Below are positions 42,703 through 51,555 of a DNA stretch of 64,000 nt, piece after piece. The DNA is taken from NCBI GenBank assembly GCA_035541895.1, contig DATKMK010000020.1:21450-85449 (forward strand), in the 5' to 3' direction. The position numbers and the translations under genes were made by a program. The number at the start of each line of letters is the position of its first letter. The first letter of the stretch is position 1. The notes under the pieces are model-generated. The model was not told the origin of the DNA. It ran no database searches and was given only the letters and a program-made list of their open reading frames with translations. This stretch comes from DATKMK01 sp035541895. GTDB taxonomy: Bacteria; Desulfobacterota; Binatia; HRBIN30; JACQVA1.

Positions 42703-42732
42703 TTGACAATTTTGAGGAAAGGGGGCTATAGG
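42703..42732 (+). promoter_or_regulatory. Sigma-70-type promoter for the homoserine-kinase-like gene
   Basis: TTGACA at 42703-42708 and TATAGG at 42727-42732, 18 bases apart, lie in an unusually AT-rich gap after glpD. A second possible -10, TATAAA at 42748-42753, lies downstream. The predicted leader is about 50 bases, ending at a GAGGGGG ribosome site before ATG 42788. Confidence 0.55.
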
Positions 42733-42787
42733 CGAAAGTGATTGTGTTATAAAATTGTCGAATGTGGGCGGTGGGCACGAGGGGGAC

Positions 42788-43822
42788 ATGGCGGTCTTTA
42801 CCGTGCTGAGTAAGCGCGAGATCAGCGAAATTGTCGCCGACTACGGTCTGCCGAAGGCCATCTCTGTCCGCAAGGTTCGGGAGAAATCCGTCAACACCCA
42901 CTTTCTGGTGGACACCGTCAAGGGAAAATTCGTTGTCAAAATTGATGAGATCAAGAGCGAGATCGAGGTCAAACGGGAACAGGACCTTCTGACCTTTCTG
43001 CGCAAGCACGGATTCCCCTGCCCGGTCCCGCTCACGGACCGCAACAATCGTCACTACCGAGACTGGGGCGGCAAGGCACTTTCAGTCTATCGGCACATTG
43101 ATGGACGAGTCATCGACCCCGAATTCGTCACCGCGAGTCAGCTCGAAAATCTCGGGCGAGTGCTTGCCGATCTTCACCTCATCGGCAAGACGTACAAGAA
43201 GGGGGTCGAAAACCGGTTCGGCTTCGAGCGCGTGGCGGAGATCTATTTCGACGTCCGCGGCCGGTTACCCCACTATTTCAAGAAGATCACGCGCACCCTC
43301 GACGACGAGGTCGAGTACTTGCACCACTACCTCGAAGGCAAATTGCCCAAGGGGGTCATTCACGGCGATCTGTTTGGCGACAACATCATGTTTCGGGGCG
43401 ACAAGGTGGTCGCGGTGCTCGATTTCGAGGCTGCGTGTCGCGGCAAGTTCATCTTCGATCTCGCGACCGCAGTGAATTCCTTTTGTTTCGACGCAACCAA
43501 CGGATACTCGATCCGCAAGTTTGAAACCTTGGTCGGCGGCTACGAGGCGCTGCGCACCTTGTCGCTCGCGGAGTGGGACGCCTTTCCCAACGAGCTGCGG
43601 TTTGCCGCCTTCCGGTTCACGATCATTCGCCTGCGGGATTTCTTCCTTAATCCGGTCGACGAACGCGAGCGCATCAACAAGGATTTCCAGGACTTCTACG
43701 ATCGCCTGCGAATCCTGCGGCGCGAACGTGAAGGCGGCATGGAAGCGCTCCTGATGGCGATGGCAACCGGGTACGACTACCGCAAGTATCAGAAAGTCAA
43801 AGCCGTCGCGAAGCGACGTTGA
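42788..43822 (+). CDS. Homoserine kinase-like APH-family kinase (ThrB type II)
   Basis: The 344-residue protein has SREK-like N-terminal lobe residues (VRKVREKSVNTHFLVDTVKG). Catalytic loop GVIHGDLFGDNIMF is followed by metal-binding VLDFEAA, the Brenner and DFG equivalents of aminoglycoside phosphotransferases. Length and the SVNTHFLV segment resemble the APH-type homoserine kinase (ThrB of Pseudomonas) better than antibiotic kinases. Another small-molecule kinase role is possible. It has its own promoter and a hairpin downstream. Confidence 0.75.
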   Translation: MAVFTVLSKREISEIVADYGLPKAISVRKVREKSVNTHFLVDTVKGKFVVKIDEIKSEIEVKREQDLLTFLRKHGFPCPVPLTDRNNRHYRDWGGKALSVYRHIDGRVIDPEFVTASQLENLGRVLADLHLIGKTYKKGVENRFGFERVAEIYFDVRGRLPHYFKKITRTLDDEVEYLHHYLEGKLPKGVIHGDLFGDNIMFRGDKVVAVLDFEAACRGKFIFDLATAVNSFCFDATNGYSIRKFETLVGGYEALRTLSLAEWDAFPNELRFAAFRFTIIRLRDFFLNPVDERERINKDFQDFYDRLRILRREREGGMEALLMAMATGYDYRKYQKVKAVAKRR

Positions 43823-43841
43823 CCCGTTCGTTCATCCCATC

Positions 43842-43868
43842 CGGTCGGCCTTGCGACGACCGCGTTTT
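43842..43868 (+). terminator. Hairpin plus short T run before folE
   Basis: CGGTCG (43842-43847) pairs with CGACCG (43857-43862) around a nine-base loop, followed by CG and TTTT (43865-43868). It lies 20 bases past the kinase stop and ends 18 bases before the folE start. The stem is short, so termination may be partial. Confidence 0.45.
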
Positions 43869-43886
43869 CAACTAACATCACCCGCT

Positions 43887-44468
43887 ATGACCTCTGACGA
43901 GCGATCCGTTTCACTCGAAGAATCCGTCCGCCACATCTTGGCCGACCTGGGCGAAAACCCCGACCGAGAGGGCCTGTTGAAAACCCCCTATCGGGTCGCC
44001 CGCTCGCTGCAATTTCTCACCCGCGGCTACTCGCAGAGCCCTCAGGAAGTGATCAACGGGGCGCTGTTCACCGAGGACTATCAGGAGATGATCGTCCTCA
44101 AGGACCTCGATTTTTTCTCTCTTTGCGAACATCACATGCTGCCGTTCTTCGGCAAGGCGCATGTGGCCTACATCCCGAAGCACAAGATCGTCGGGATCAG
44201 CAAACTCGCCCGACTGGTCGATGTCTACTCGCGCCGGCTTCAGGTGCAAGAACGAATGACCACGCAGATCGCCAATACCTTGATGGAGGAACTGGACCCG
44301 CAGGGCGTGGCGGTGGTGCTACAGGCGGAACACCTCTGCATGCGAATGCGCGGCGTTGAAAAGCAGAATTCGGTGGTCCTTACCAGCGCACTGCTGGGTG
44401 TTTTTCGGACCCGCCAAGAGACACGCCAAGAATTCATGACACTCGTCCACAACGCCGGGGCTCGCTGA
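43887..44468 (+). CDS. folE: GTP cyclohydrolase I FolE
   Basis: A 193-residue enzyme with zinc ligands C80, H83 (SLCEHHMLPF) and C151 (AEHLCMRMRGV), plus GKAHVAYIPKHKIVGISKLAR and RLQVQERMTTQIA. It converts GTP to dihydroneopterin triphosphate, the first step to tetrahydrofolate. Next to the ZTP-riboswitch-controlled serine/purine operon, it adds to a one-carbon theme, although a separate promoter and terminator lie between them. Confidence 0.96.
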   Translation: MTSDERSVSLEESVRHILADLGENPDREGLLKTPYRVARSLQFLTRGYSQSPQEVINGALFTEDYQEMIVLKDLDFFSLCEHHMLPFFGKAHVAYIPKHKIVGISKLARLVDVYSRRLQVQERMTTQIANTLMEELDPQGVAVVLQAEHLCMRMRGVEKQNSVVLTSALLGVFRTRQETRQEFMTLVHNAGAR

Positions 44469-44487
44469 CTACGTCCGTCCGGAAACG

Positions 44488-44517
44488 TTGACAGCACCGG
44501 CGGTGATCGGGTAATTG
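44488..44517 (+). promoter_or_regulatory. Promoter for the ZTP-riboswitch leader
   Basis: TTGACA at 44488-44493 is followed 18 bases later by TAATTG at 44512-44517 (or GTAATT with a 17-base gap). Transcription would start near 44524, about ten bases before the first aptamer helix at 44533. That spacing is what a leader riboswitch would need. Confidence 0.55.
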
Positions 44518-44532
44518 ACCGGCAGTTTTGTC

Positions 44533-44604
44533 GGGTTGCACGACTGGCGCGCGTGGAAGTAACCACGAGGAAGTGCGTCCCGTCAGTTGGCCGTTCGCCT
44601 GGGC
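44533..44604 (+). promoter_or_regulatory. ZTP/ZMP (pfl) riboswitch aptamer
   Basis: Helix P1 pairs GGGTTGCAC (44533-44541) with GTGCGTCCC (44573-44581), with one U-U mismatch and one wobble. The invariant GACTGGCG (44542-44549) follows. GTGG (44553-44556) pairs with CCAC (44563-44566). GAGGAA follows, then, after a short linker, the conserved 3' block CGCCTGGGC (44596-44604). GGCG (44546-44549) can form the pseudoknot with CGCC (44596-44599). Known pfl RNAs bind ZTP/ZMP, the signal of 10-formyl-tetrahydrofolate shortage, and turn on one-carbon and purine genes. The controlled genes here are an aminotransferase, serA and purA. Confidence 0.87.
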
Positions 44605-44635
44605 CTCTGGCAGTTTGAGGTTCAGGCTTTTTTTT
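44597..44635 (+). terminator. Intrinsic terminator of the ZTP riboswitch (expression platform)
   Basis: GCCTGGGCCTC (44597-44607) pairs with GAGGTTCAGGC (44617-44627) through eleven pairs, two of them G-U. Eight Ts follow (44628-44635). The 5' arm is the conserved aptamer block, so ligand-bound aptamer and terminator cannot form together. Ligand should therefore allow readthrough. The T run ends 19 bases before the GTG start at 44655, leaving room only for the ribosome site. Confidence 0.85.
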
Positions 44636-44654
44636 GGCCCCACGAGGTGCTCCA

Positions 44655-45809
44655 GTGATCAAGAACTATCTCATTGCTCCCGGGCCGACGCCGGTGCCGT
44701 CACGCGTGCTGCTGGCGATGGCGCAGCCGGTCGTCCATCACCGCACACCGCAGTTCAGTCAGACGTTCGCTGACGCCGCGCGCAACCTCAAGGCGGTGTT
44801 CCAGACTCAGCAAGACGTTCTCATCCTGGCAGCCTCCGGCACCGGCGCGATGGAAGGCGCGGTCACCAACCTCTTCTCGCCGGGCGATGAGGTGCTCGTC
44901 ATCAATGGCGGAAAGTTCGGCGAGCGTTGGACCAAGATCTCCACCGCGTACGGGCTCAAAGTCACGGAACTCAAAGTCGAATGGGGGCGGAGCGCTCAGG
45001 TCGACGACGTCCGCGCGCGCCTCGATCGGAATCCCGCCATCCGCAGCGTGCTGATGCAGGCGAGCGAAACCTCCACGGGAGCGTTGCATCCGACCGAAGC
45101 GATCGCCCAAATTACACGCACCCGCGATACCCTGCTCGTCGTCGACGGCATCACCGCCGTCGGCGTGTTCGATGTGCCGATGGATCGCTGGGGCATTGAT
45201 GTTCTCATCACCGGCTCGCAGAAGGCGCTCATGTTGCCCCCGGGCCTCGCGTTCATCTCGCTCAGCGAACGCGCCTGGCAGCGCACCAAGCAGGCAAAGG
45301 TGCCGCGATTCTACTTCGATCTCGCCCGCGAGCGCGACAACCTCTCCAACCACACGACCGCGTGGACACCGGCAATCTCGCTGGTCACCGGCTTGCGCGA
45401 GGCCTTGTCGATGCTGCTCGAAGAAGGCTTGCCCAACGTCTTCACTCGACATCTGCGGATGGCGGCGGCGACGCAAGCCGCTGCGGCGGCGTTGGGATTG
45501 CAGTTGGTTGCACCCGACGCGCCCAGCCCCGCGCTGACCGCGATGTACGTCCCGCAGGGCGTCGACGGCGGCAAGCTCGTCGGCTACCTGCGCGACCGCA
45601 TGGGCGTCACCTTCATGGGCGGTCAAGATCAACTGAAGGGGAAGATCGTTCGCATCGGGCACCTGGGCTACACTGGTGCGTTCGACATCATCACCGCAAT
45701 CGCCGCGCTCGAAATGGCATTGCGCCACTTCGGGCACGCCGTCGAACTTGGGCGCGGAGTCGCCGCCGCCCAGCACGTTCTCATGGACGCGCTCCCGCCG
45801 CGGAACTGA
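44655..45809 (+). CDS. Class V aminotransferase (serine/alanine-glyoxylate type)
   Basis: A 384-residue PLP enzyme. It starts VIKNYLIAPGPTPVP, with HHRTPQFSQTF and ASGTGAMEGAV for cofactor phosphate binding. PLP lysine K190 lies in ITGSQKALMLPPG. The family interconverts serine, alanine, glyoxylate and pyruvate. Next to serA, homologues are thought to supply the transamination step between phosphohydroxypyruvate and serine in organisms lacking SerC. Start GTG 44655 follows CACGAGG. It is the first gene under the ZTP riboswitch. Confidence 0.88.
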   Translation: MIKNYLIAPGPTPVPSRVLLAMAQPVVHHRTPQFSQTFADAARNLKAVFQTQQDVLILAASGTGAMEGAVTNLFSPGDEVLVINGGKFGERWTKISTAYGLKVTELKVEWGRSAQVDDVRARLDRNPAIRSVLMQASETSTGALHPTEAIAQITRTRDTLLVVDGITAVGVFDVPMDRWGIDVLITGSQKALMLPPGLAFISLSERAWQRTKQAKVPRFYFDLARERDNLSNHTTAWTPAISLVTGLREALSMLLEEGLPNVFTRHLRMAAATQAAAAALGLQLVAPDAPSPALTAMYVPQGVDGGKLVGYLRDRMGVTFMGGQDQLKGKIVRIGHLGYTGAFDIITAIAALEMALRHFGHAVELGRGVAAAQHVLMDALPPRN

Positions 45810-45822
45810 GCGGAGACCCATC

Positions 45823-47412
45823 ATGCCGCGCGTGCTGGTTTCCGACAAGCTCGCCGCCGAGGGAATGGACATCCTGCGCGCGGCGCCCGGGATTGAAGTC
45901 GATCACCTCCCGGGCCTCTCAGGCGACGAACTCATTGCCAAGATTCCCGACTATCACGGCTTGGTCATTCGCAGCGAAACCAAGGTGACGGCCGCCGTCA
46001 TCGCCGCCGCCTCCAATCTCCGCGTGATTGGCCGCGCGGGCATTGGTGTGGACAATGTCGACGTCGAAGCCGCCACCAAAAAGGGCATCGTGGTGATGAA
46101 CACGCCGGGCGGGAACAACGTCACCACCGCCGAGCACGCCATCAGCATGATGCTCTCGCTGGCCCGCTCGATTCCACAAGCCACTGCATCGATGCGGGCT
46201 GGCAAGTGGGAAAAAGGCAAGTTCATGGGAACCGAGGTGTGCAACAAGGTCCTCGGCATCATCGGCGTCGGCAACATCGGCGGCCTCGTCGCCGATCGCG
46301 CGCGCGGGCTGCACATGAAGGTGATCGCCTACGATCCCTTCATATCCGCCGACGCGGCCGCACGCCTCGGCGTGGAACCGGTGAGCCTGGACGAGTTGTA
46401 CGAACGCGCCGACTTCATCAGCGTGCACACCCCGCTCAATCCCGAGACTCGCAATCTCGTCGGCACCGCCGCGTTCGCCAGGATGAAGAAGGGCGTGCGC
46501 CTCATCAATTGCGCGCGCGGCGGTATCGTCGATGAAGCCGCGTTGGCCGCAGCGCTCGACAGCGGTAAAGTCTCCGGCGCCGCGCTCGACGTCTTCGCCC
46601 AAGAGCCGCCACCCGCCGACCATCCCTTGCTCAAGCTCCCGCAGGTGATTTGCACGCCACACCTCGGGGCTGCCACCAGCGAGGCTCAACTCAACGTCGC
46701 CATCGCCATTGCGCAGCAGATCGTCGCGTTTCTCAATGACGGCGTCATCCAAAACGCGGTCAACGTCCCGTCGATGAGTTCCGAGCTGCTCGAAGTGCTG
46801 ACGCCCTACCTCACCCTCGGAGAAAAGCTCGGCAACTTGCAGGGACAGATTCTCAGCGGCACCCCGCGTGAGGTTTTCATCGAATATGCCGGCGAGGTCG
46901 CCGAGTACGACGTCAAGGCGGTTACGCTGGCGGTGTTGCGCGGGCTGCTCAATCGCGTGCTGGAAGCCGGCGAGGTCAACTACGTCAACGCGGCCGCCAT
47001 CGCGCGCGACCGCGGCATCAAGGTCGTCGAGGCCAAGACCTCGCAAGCCAAGGGCTACCTCAATCTGGTCACGGTACGCGTCACCACCAGCCAGGGCGAG
47101 AGTCACGTGGCCGGAGTCGTGTTCGGCCGGCGAGTCGTGCGCCTGGTGCGGATCAACGACTTCTATCTGGAAGCGGTCCCCGAGGGATACATCTTGATGT
47201 CGACCAACCGCGATGTCCCCGGCGTCGTCGGCGCGATCGGCACGCTGTTGGGCGAGGCGAAGATCAACATCGCCAGTGTCGAACTCGGGCGCGAAAAGGT
47301 CGGTGGGATGGCCATCTCGTTGTTCCATGTCGATGAACCGCTACCGCCGACGGTGCTTGAAAAGCTGCGCCGACTCCCACAAATCGTATCGGCCCAGTTG
47401 ATCACACTCTAA
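45823..47412 (+). CDS. serA: D-3-phosphoglycerate dehydrogenase SerA (long form)
   Basis: A 529-residue protein. Substrate and NAD domains occupy about 1-310, with VIGRAGIGVDNVD, LGIIGVGNIGG, NCARGGIVDE and catalytic His in TPHLGAATSEAQ. An intervening ASB domain (about 315-450) and a C-terminal ACT domain (about 455-529) follow. This is the long type found in Mycobacterium and many other bacteria, often inhibited by serine through these domains. It commits 3-phosphoglycerate to serine. The gap to the aminotransferase is 13 bases. Confidence 0.97.
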   Translation: MPRVLVSDKLAAEGMDILRAAPGIEVDHLPGLSGDELIAKIPDYHGLVIRSETKVTAAVIAAASNLRVIGRAGIGVDNVDVEAATKKGIVVMNTPGGNNVTTAEHAISMMLSLARSIPQATASMRAGKWEKGKFMGTEVCNKVLGIIGVGNIGGLVADRARGLHMKVIAYDPFISADAAARLGVEPVSLDELYERADFISVHTPLNPETRNLVGTAAFARMKKGVRLINCARGGIVDEAALAAALDSGKVSGAALDVFAQEPPPADHPLLKLPQVICTPHLGAATSEAQLNVAIAIAQQIVAFLNDGVIQNAVNVPSMSSELLEVLTPYLTLGEKLGNLQGQILSGTPREVFIEYAGEVAEYDVKAVTLAVLRGLLNRVLEAGEVNYVNAAAIARDRGIKVVEAKTSQAKGYLNLVTVRVTTSQGESHVAGVVFGRRVVRLVRINDFYLEAVPEGYILMSTNRDVPGVVGAIGTLLGEAKINIASVELGREKVGGMAISLFHVDEPLPPTVLEKLRRLPQIVSAQLITL

Positions 47413-47446
47413 TGTCGCCCAGAATTTCCGCACACGAGGCCGCGCC

Positions 47447-48742
47447 ATGCCTGCCATAGTCGTCGTGGGTGCCCAGTGGGGCGATGAGGGAAAAGGAAAG
47501 GTCGTCGATATCCTCGCCGAGCACGCCGATATCGTCGTGCGCTACCAGGGCGGCAACAACGCCGGGCACACCGTCGTAGTCGGCAACGAGAAGACCGTCC
47601 TGCACCTGATTCCGTCCGGGGTCCTGCACGACGGCACGGTCTGCGTCATCGGCAACGGGGTGGTGATCGATCCGGAAGAACTGCTCAAGGAAGTCGATGC
47701 GCTGCGCCAGCGCGGGTACCTCCGCGACGACCAGCTCTTGAAAATTAGCGATCGCGCGCATCTCATCATGCCGTTTCACCGCGCTATCGATCAGGCCCGC
47801 GAGCGCGTTCGCGGCGAGGGCCGCATCGGCACCACCGGTCGTGGCATCGGACCGACCTATGAAGACAAGATGGCGCGCATCGGCATTCGCGTGGCCGACT
47901 TCCTCGACAACGACGTCTTCGAGGACTCGCTGCGCCGCGCGATGGACGAACGCAACATCTATCTCGACGCCATTCTCAAGCAACAACGCCACGACTTCGA
48001 CGCGGTGTACACGCAATACTGCCGGCTTCGCGAGCGCATCGCACCCTACGTCGTCGATGCCAGCCTCTACCTGGACCGCGCTCTCGCGCAGGGCAAGCGC
48101 ATCCTGCTCGAAGGCGGTCAAGGCACGATGCTCGACGTCGATCACGGCACTTACCCCTACGTGACGTCCTCGAACACCATCGCCGGGGCTGCCTGCACCG
48201 GCGCCGGCATCGCACCGCGCCGCATCTCGGGCGTCATCGGCATCACCAAGGCCTACACCACCCGCGTCGGCAGCGGCCCGTTTCCGACCGAGTTGCTCGA
48301 CGCGCTCGGCACCAAGCTGCGCCAAGACGGCGACGAGTTCGGTGCCACCACCGGACGCCCGCGCCGCTGCGGCTGGTTCGACGCCGTGGTCGTGCGCCAC
48401 GCCGCCCGACTCAACGGCATGACCGGCATGGCTCTGACCAAGCTCGACGTCTTGACCGGGATCGACCCGATCCGCGTGTGCGTGGCGTACGAACACGACG
48501 GCAAACGGATCGAGGAGATGCCGGCGAGCGCCGCCGTGTTGCGCGCGGTGCAACCCGTCTATGAGGACTTGCCTGGGTGGAGTGAGCCGCTGAGCAATGC
48601 CCGCATCCGTGCCGAGCTGCCGGAAAACGCCGAGCGCTACATCCGGCGACTCGAGGAGCTGACCAACACGCCGATGATGATGATCGGGGTCGGCGTCCGC
48701 CGCCAAGAGACCATCGTGCTGGCCAACCCGTTCACGGCGTGA
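47447..48742 (+). CDS. purA: Adenylosuccinate synthetase PurA
   Basis: A 431-residue GTP-dependent enzyme for IMP to adenylosuccinate. It shows the N-terminal VVVGAQWGDEGKGKVVD loop, YQGGNNAGHTVVV, GTTGRGIGPTYEDK and GVIGITKAYTTRVGSGPFPTE. All core motifs are present and length is normal (about 430). It lies 34 bases after serA and is last in the riboswitch operon. This couples AMP synthesis to the same leader. The short hairpin CCCTC/GAGGG at 48750-48763 follows, without a T run. Confidence 0.97.
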   Translation: MPAIVVVGAQWGDEGKGKVVDILAEHADIVVRYQGGNNAGHTVVVGNEKTVLHLIPSGVLHDGTVCVIGNGVVIDPEELLKEVDALRQRGYLRDDQLLKISDRAHLIMPFHRAIDQARERVRGEGRIGTTGRGIGPTYEDKMARIGIRVADFLDNDVFEDSLRRAMDERNIYLDAILKQQRHDFDAVYTQYCRLRERIAPYVVDASLYLDRALAQGKRILLEGGQGTMLDVDHGTYPYVTSSNTIAGAACTGAGIAPRRISGVIGITKAYTTRVGSGPFPTELLDALGTKLRQDGDEFGATTGRPRRCGWFDAVVVRHAARLNGMTGMALTKLDVLTGIDPIRVCVAYEHDGKRIEEMPASAAVLRAVQPVYEDLPGWSEPLSNARIRAELPENAERYIRRLEELTNTPMMMIGVGVRRQETIVLANPFTA

Positions 48743-48771
48743 TCGGATACCCTCGGCAGAGGGCGACAGCG

Positions 48772-49737
48772 CTACGAGTCGCTGGTCGCGATTTCGCCGC
48801 GGTCCGGAATCGGCGCCGGCGTCTTGTTGATCACGAACACCAAGCCCGACGCTACGCCGGTGGCGAGCGCGACCGCACTCCCGAGCAAGCCGAGTGCGAC
48901 CGCTAGCTCGCGGTCAACCCCGATGCTGGTGAGCGCGACGACATAGCCGCCCTCACGTACCCCGACACCGCTGAAGCTGATCGGTAGCATCCCCAGGATG
49001 TTCACCACCGGCACGAAGATCAGGAAGAACGACGCCGGTGCCTGAATGTTCAGCGCCCAACCGAGCACCACCTGCGTCGCGACTTGCACCACGTGAAAGA
49101 ACATCGCCAGGACGGTGGTGCGAATCAACAACGGCCAATCGTTCCAGTACGCCGCGATCTCTTGCTCGACCAGCACGCGCCACCTGTTTGCCGGCGGCAA
49201 CAGTTGCACCACCAACTGGGGCCCCCACAACCATCCGAGCAACGTCCCGGGCGGAACGATCCACGCGCCGTAATACAGGAGCCGCGGAACCGGGTAGGCC
49301 GGTTGCACCAGTATCGCAATCGCTCCGACCCAGACCAGCGCGACGAATCCCAGCGCCCGATCGGCGATGACCGACGTGAACGCCAGCGTCTTGCGCTTCT
49401 CGCCACCGGCAAGAAAGAGGGCGCGCCCAATGTCGCCTGCCACCGTGCTCGGTGCGAACAGATTCATATACATGCCGCTGAAGTAGCAGACGAAGTAGCG
49501 CCCGAACGACGCCGTAAACCCGAGCGGTCGCGCGAGCATCCGCCACCGCACGACGCTGAGCACCTGGCTCCCCAAGTAGCCGACGAACGCCACCAGCACC
49601 CAGACCATGCGCGCGCGCGCGACCGCCGTGCCGAGTTCGGGCAGATCGGTCTTGCGTAACAGCACGAGCGACAACAAGCCCACGCTGAGTACACATTTGA
49701 ACCAGAAGGATTCGAAGAGTTCTGTCACCCGATGCAT
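48772..49737 (-). CDS. YbhN/LPG-synthase-like integral membrane protein
   Basis: A 321-residue protein with about eight membrane helices. It carries the family segments WRMLARPLGF, YFSGMYMNLFAPSTVAGDIGRA and PISFSGVGVREGG, matching the lysylphosphatidylglycerol synthase transmembrane (UPF0104) domain without the aminoacyl-transferase part. Stand-alone members are thought to move or flip lipids. It starts two bases after the gamma-glutamyltransferase stop, so the two form an operon. Confidence 0.85.
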   Translation of the reverse strand: MHRVTELFESFWFKCVLSVGLLSLVLLRKTDLPELGTAVARARMVWVLVAFVGYLGSQVLSVVRWRMLARPLGFTASFGRYFVCYFSGMYMNLFAPSTVAGDIGRALFLAGGEKRKTLAFTSVIADRALGFVALVWVGAIAILVQPAYPVPRLLYYGAWIVPPGTLLGWLWGPQLVVQLLPPANRWRVLVEQEIAAYWNDWPLLIRTTVLAMFFHVVQVATQVVLGWALNIQAPASFFLIFVPVVNILGMLPISFSGVGVREGGYVVALTSIGVDRELAVALGLLGSAVALATGVASGLVFVINKTPAPIPDRGEIATSDS

Positions 49738-49739
49738 GA

Positions 49740-51464
49740 TTACCAGCCGACGGCGGCGCCACCCTTTCGTGGATCGGCCGCGCCGTCAAGTCCGCCGCCG
49801 TCTACTCGAATGGCCTGCACCGCCCCCATGCGAGGCATTTCCTTGATCAGGTGGCCGCGCCGCGCCAACGCATCGCGCGTCGCGCCATCGATGCCGGGCT
49901 CGACTGCCAGCACGTCCGGCACCCACTGGTCGTGAATCCGTGGCGCGGCAATCGCCGCCGCCGCATCGAGGTCGAAGTCGACGACGTTGAGCAGTGTCTG
50001 TAGCGTCGCCGTAATGATCAGCGGGCCGCCGGACCCGCCGACGATCAGGACCGGTCGCCCGTGATCGAGCACGATCGTCGGGGTCATGCTGCTCAGGGGC
50101 CGCTTGCGCGGCGCAACTGCGTTGGCTGCGGCCCCGACCAATCCGAAGACGTTGGGCACACCCGGCTGCGCAGCGAAATCGTCCATCTCGTTGTTGAGGA
50201 TAACGCCGGTGCGGGGCGACATCACCAATGATCCAAAGCCCGTGTTGATCGTCGTGGTGAGGGCCACCGCGTTGCCCTCGCCGTCGATCACCGATAGGTG
50301 CGACGTGCCGGCGTCACGCGGCGGATCGGCTTGCCCGTAGAAACTGCGGTCAAAGGTGGTCCGAGCACTGATTCGATTGCGCAACGTTTCCGCGTAGCGT
50401 GGCGACAACAGTTGCGGCAACGGCACGCGCACGAAATCGGGATCGCCGTAGACCTCGGCGCGATCGGCAAACGCGTGCTTCATCGCTTCAGCGAGCAAGT
50501 GCAGCGTCGTCGGCGACTGCGCGCCAAGCGCTGCCAGATCGTCGCGGGCGATGATGTTGAGAATCTGCAGCAACACGCCGCCGCCGGAACTGGGCGGCGG
50601 CATGGTGAGGACGGTGCGACCGCGATAACGGCCGCGCAGGACGGGGCGTTCGAGCGGCCGATATGAAGCCAGGTCGTCGCGGGTGAAGACCCCGCCGGCC
50701 TCGCGCACCGTCTCGACGAGATCCGCGGCGGTGGCGCCCGAATAGAATGCCTGCGGTCCCTGATCGGCGATCTGCGTCAAGGTCTGCGCGAGCGCCGGAA
50801 ACTGCAGCCGCTCGCCTACCGCGCGCGCCGTACCGTCGGCGTGAAGGAGTACCGCGGCCAGTGCCGGGTACGCCGCGATTGCCTCGCGCCCGCGCGCGAT
50901 CTCGTCGGCGAGATGCTCGCCGATCGGGAATCCGTCGCGTGCCAACCGAATCGCCGGCTCCATCACGACGGCCAATTGCAAGCGACCGTAGCGCCGAACC
51001 GCGTGCGCGAGACCGGCGATCTCACCCGGCACCGCGATGGCGAGGCCGCCCGCCCGACTCAACTCCGGAACCGCCTTGCCATCGCGAACGAACATGTCGC
51101 GCGAAGCCGCTGCCGGCGCGCGCTCACGGTAGTCGAGCGCGATCGCGCGCTGCGTCCGCGGAAAGTACGCCAGCATGAACCCGCCACCGCCGATCCCGCA
51201 CGAACTGGAATTCACCACACACACCGCCAGCGCCGTGGCCGCCGCCGCGTCGACGGCGTTGCCGCCGCGCTGCAAGATCTCAACGCCGGCGGCCGACGCC
51301 AGCGCATGATCCGACGCCACCATGCCGTGAGTCGCGACCGTCGCGCCGGCACTGCGAGCGAGCAGGATCGCGATGAACCACCAAACCGGGAGCCGCAGAA
51401 CACGATCGTCGCGCACGGCCGTGCGCCCTCCCCACAGGGCGAGTAAACCCACCTGGATCCGCAC
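49740..51464 (-). CDS. ggt: Gamma-glutamyltranspeptidase
   Basis: A 574-residue Ntn hydrolase precursor. It shows the family start VASDHALASAAGVEILQRGGNAVDAA. The autocleavage nucleophile Thr is in DAGTSHLSVIDGEGNAV, and GGSGGPLI gives the oxyanion-hole glycines. Self-cleavage there yields large and small subunits. A hydrophobic N-terminal segment (WWFIAILLARSAGA) marks export, so it acts on periplasmic glutathione and gamma-glutamyl compounds. GTG 51464 is the assumed start; a later GTG closer to the hydrophobic segment is possible. Confidence 0.93.
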   Translation of the reverse strand: MRIQVGLLALWGGRTAVRDDRVLRLPVWWFIAILLARSAGATVATHGMVASDHALASAAGVEILQRGGNAVDAAAATALAVCVVNSSSCGIGGGGFMLAYFPRTQRAIALDYRERAPAAASRDMFVRDGKAVPELSRAGGLAIAVPGEIAGLAHAVRRYGRLQLAVVMEPAIRLARDGFPIGEHLADEIARGREAIAAYPALAAVLLHADGTARAVGERLQFPALAQTLTQIADQGPQAFYSGATAADLVETVREAGGVFTRDDLASYRPLERPVLRGRYRGRTVLTMPPPSSGGGVLLQILNIIARDDLAALGAQSPTTLHLLAEAMKHAFADRAEVYGDPDFVRVPLPQLLSPRYAETLRNRISARTTFDRSFYGQADPPRDAGTSHLSVIDGEGNAVALTTTINTGFGSLVMSPRTGVILNNEMDDFAAQPGVPNVFGLVGAAANAVAPRKRPLSSMTPTIVLDHGRPVLIVGGSGGPLIITATLQTLLNVVDFDLDAAAAIAAPRIHDQWVPDVLAVEPGIDGATRDALARRGHLIKEMPRMGAVQAIRVDGGGLDGAADPRKGGAAVGW

Positions 51465-51555
51465 ACCGAAGCACTTACTGCGGGCGCACGGTGATGTCGA
51501 TAAGCCGGCGTTCGGTCCGATTACCGCTGCGGCGCGATTGTGCTATGCAGCCGCT

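Noticed and set aside
45919..48706. Two long leftward frames opposite serA and purA
   Set aside because: Both are antisense to textbook serA and purA and show no motif of their own.
48750..48763. CCCTC/GAGGG hairpin after purA as a terminator
   Set aside because: Only a five-base stem with a four-base loop and no T run. Mentioned under purA but too weak to call.
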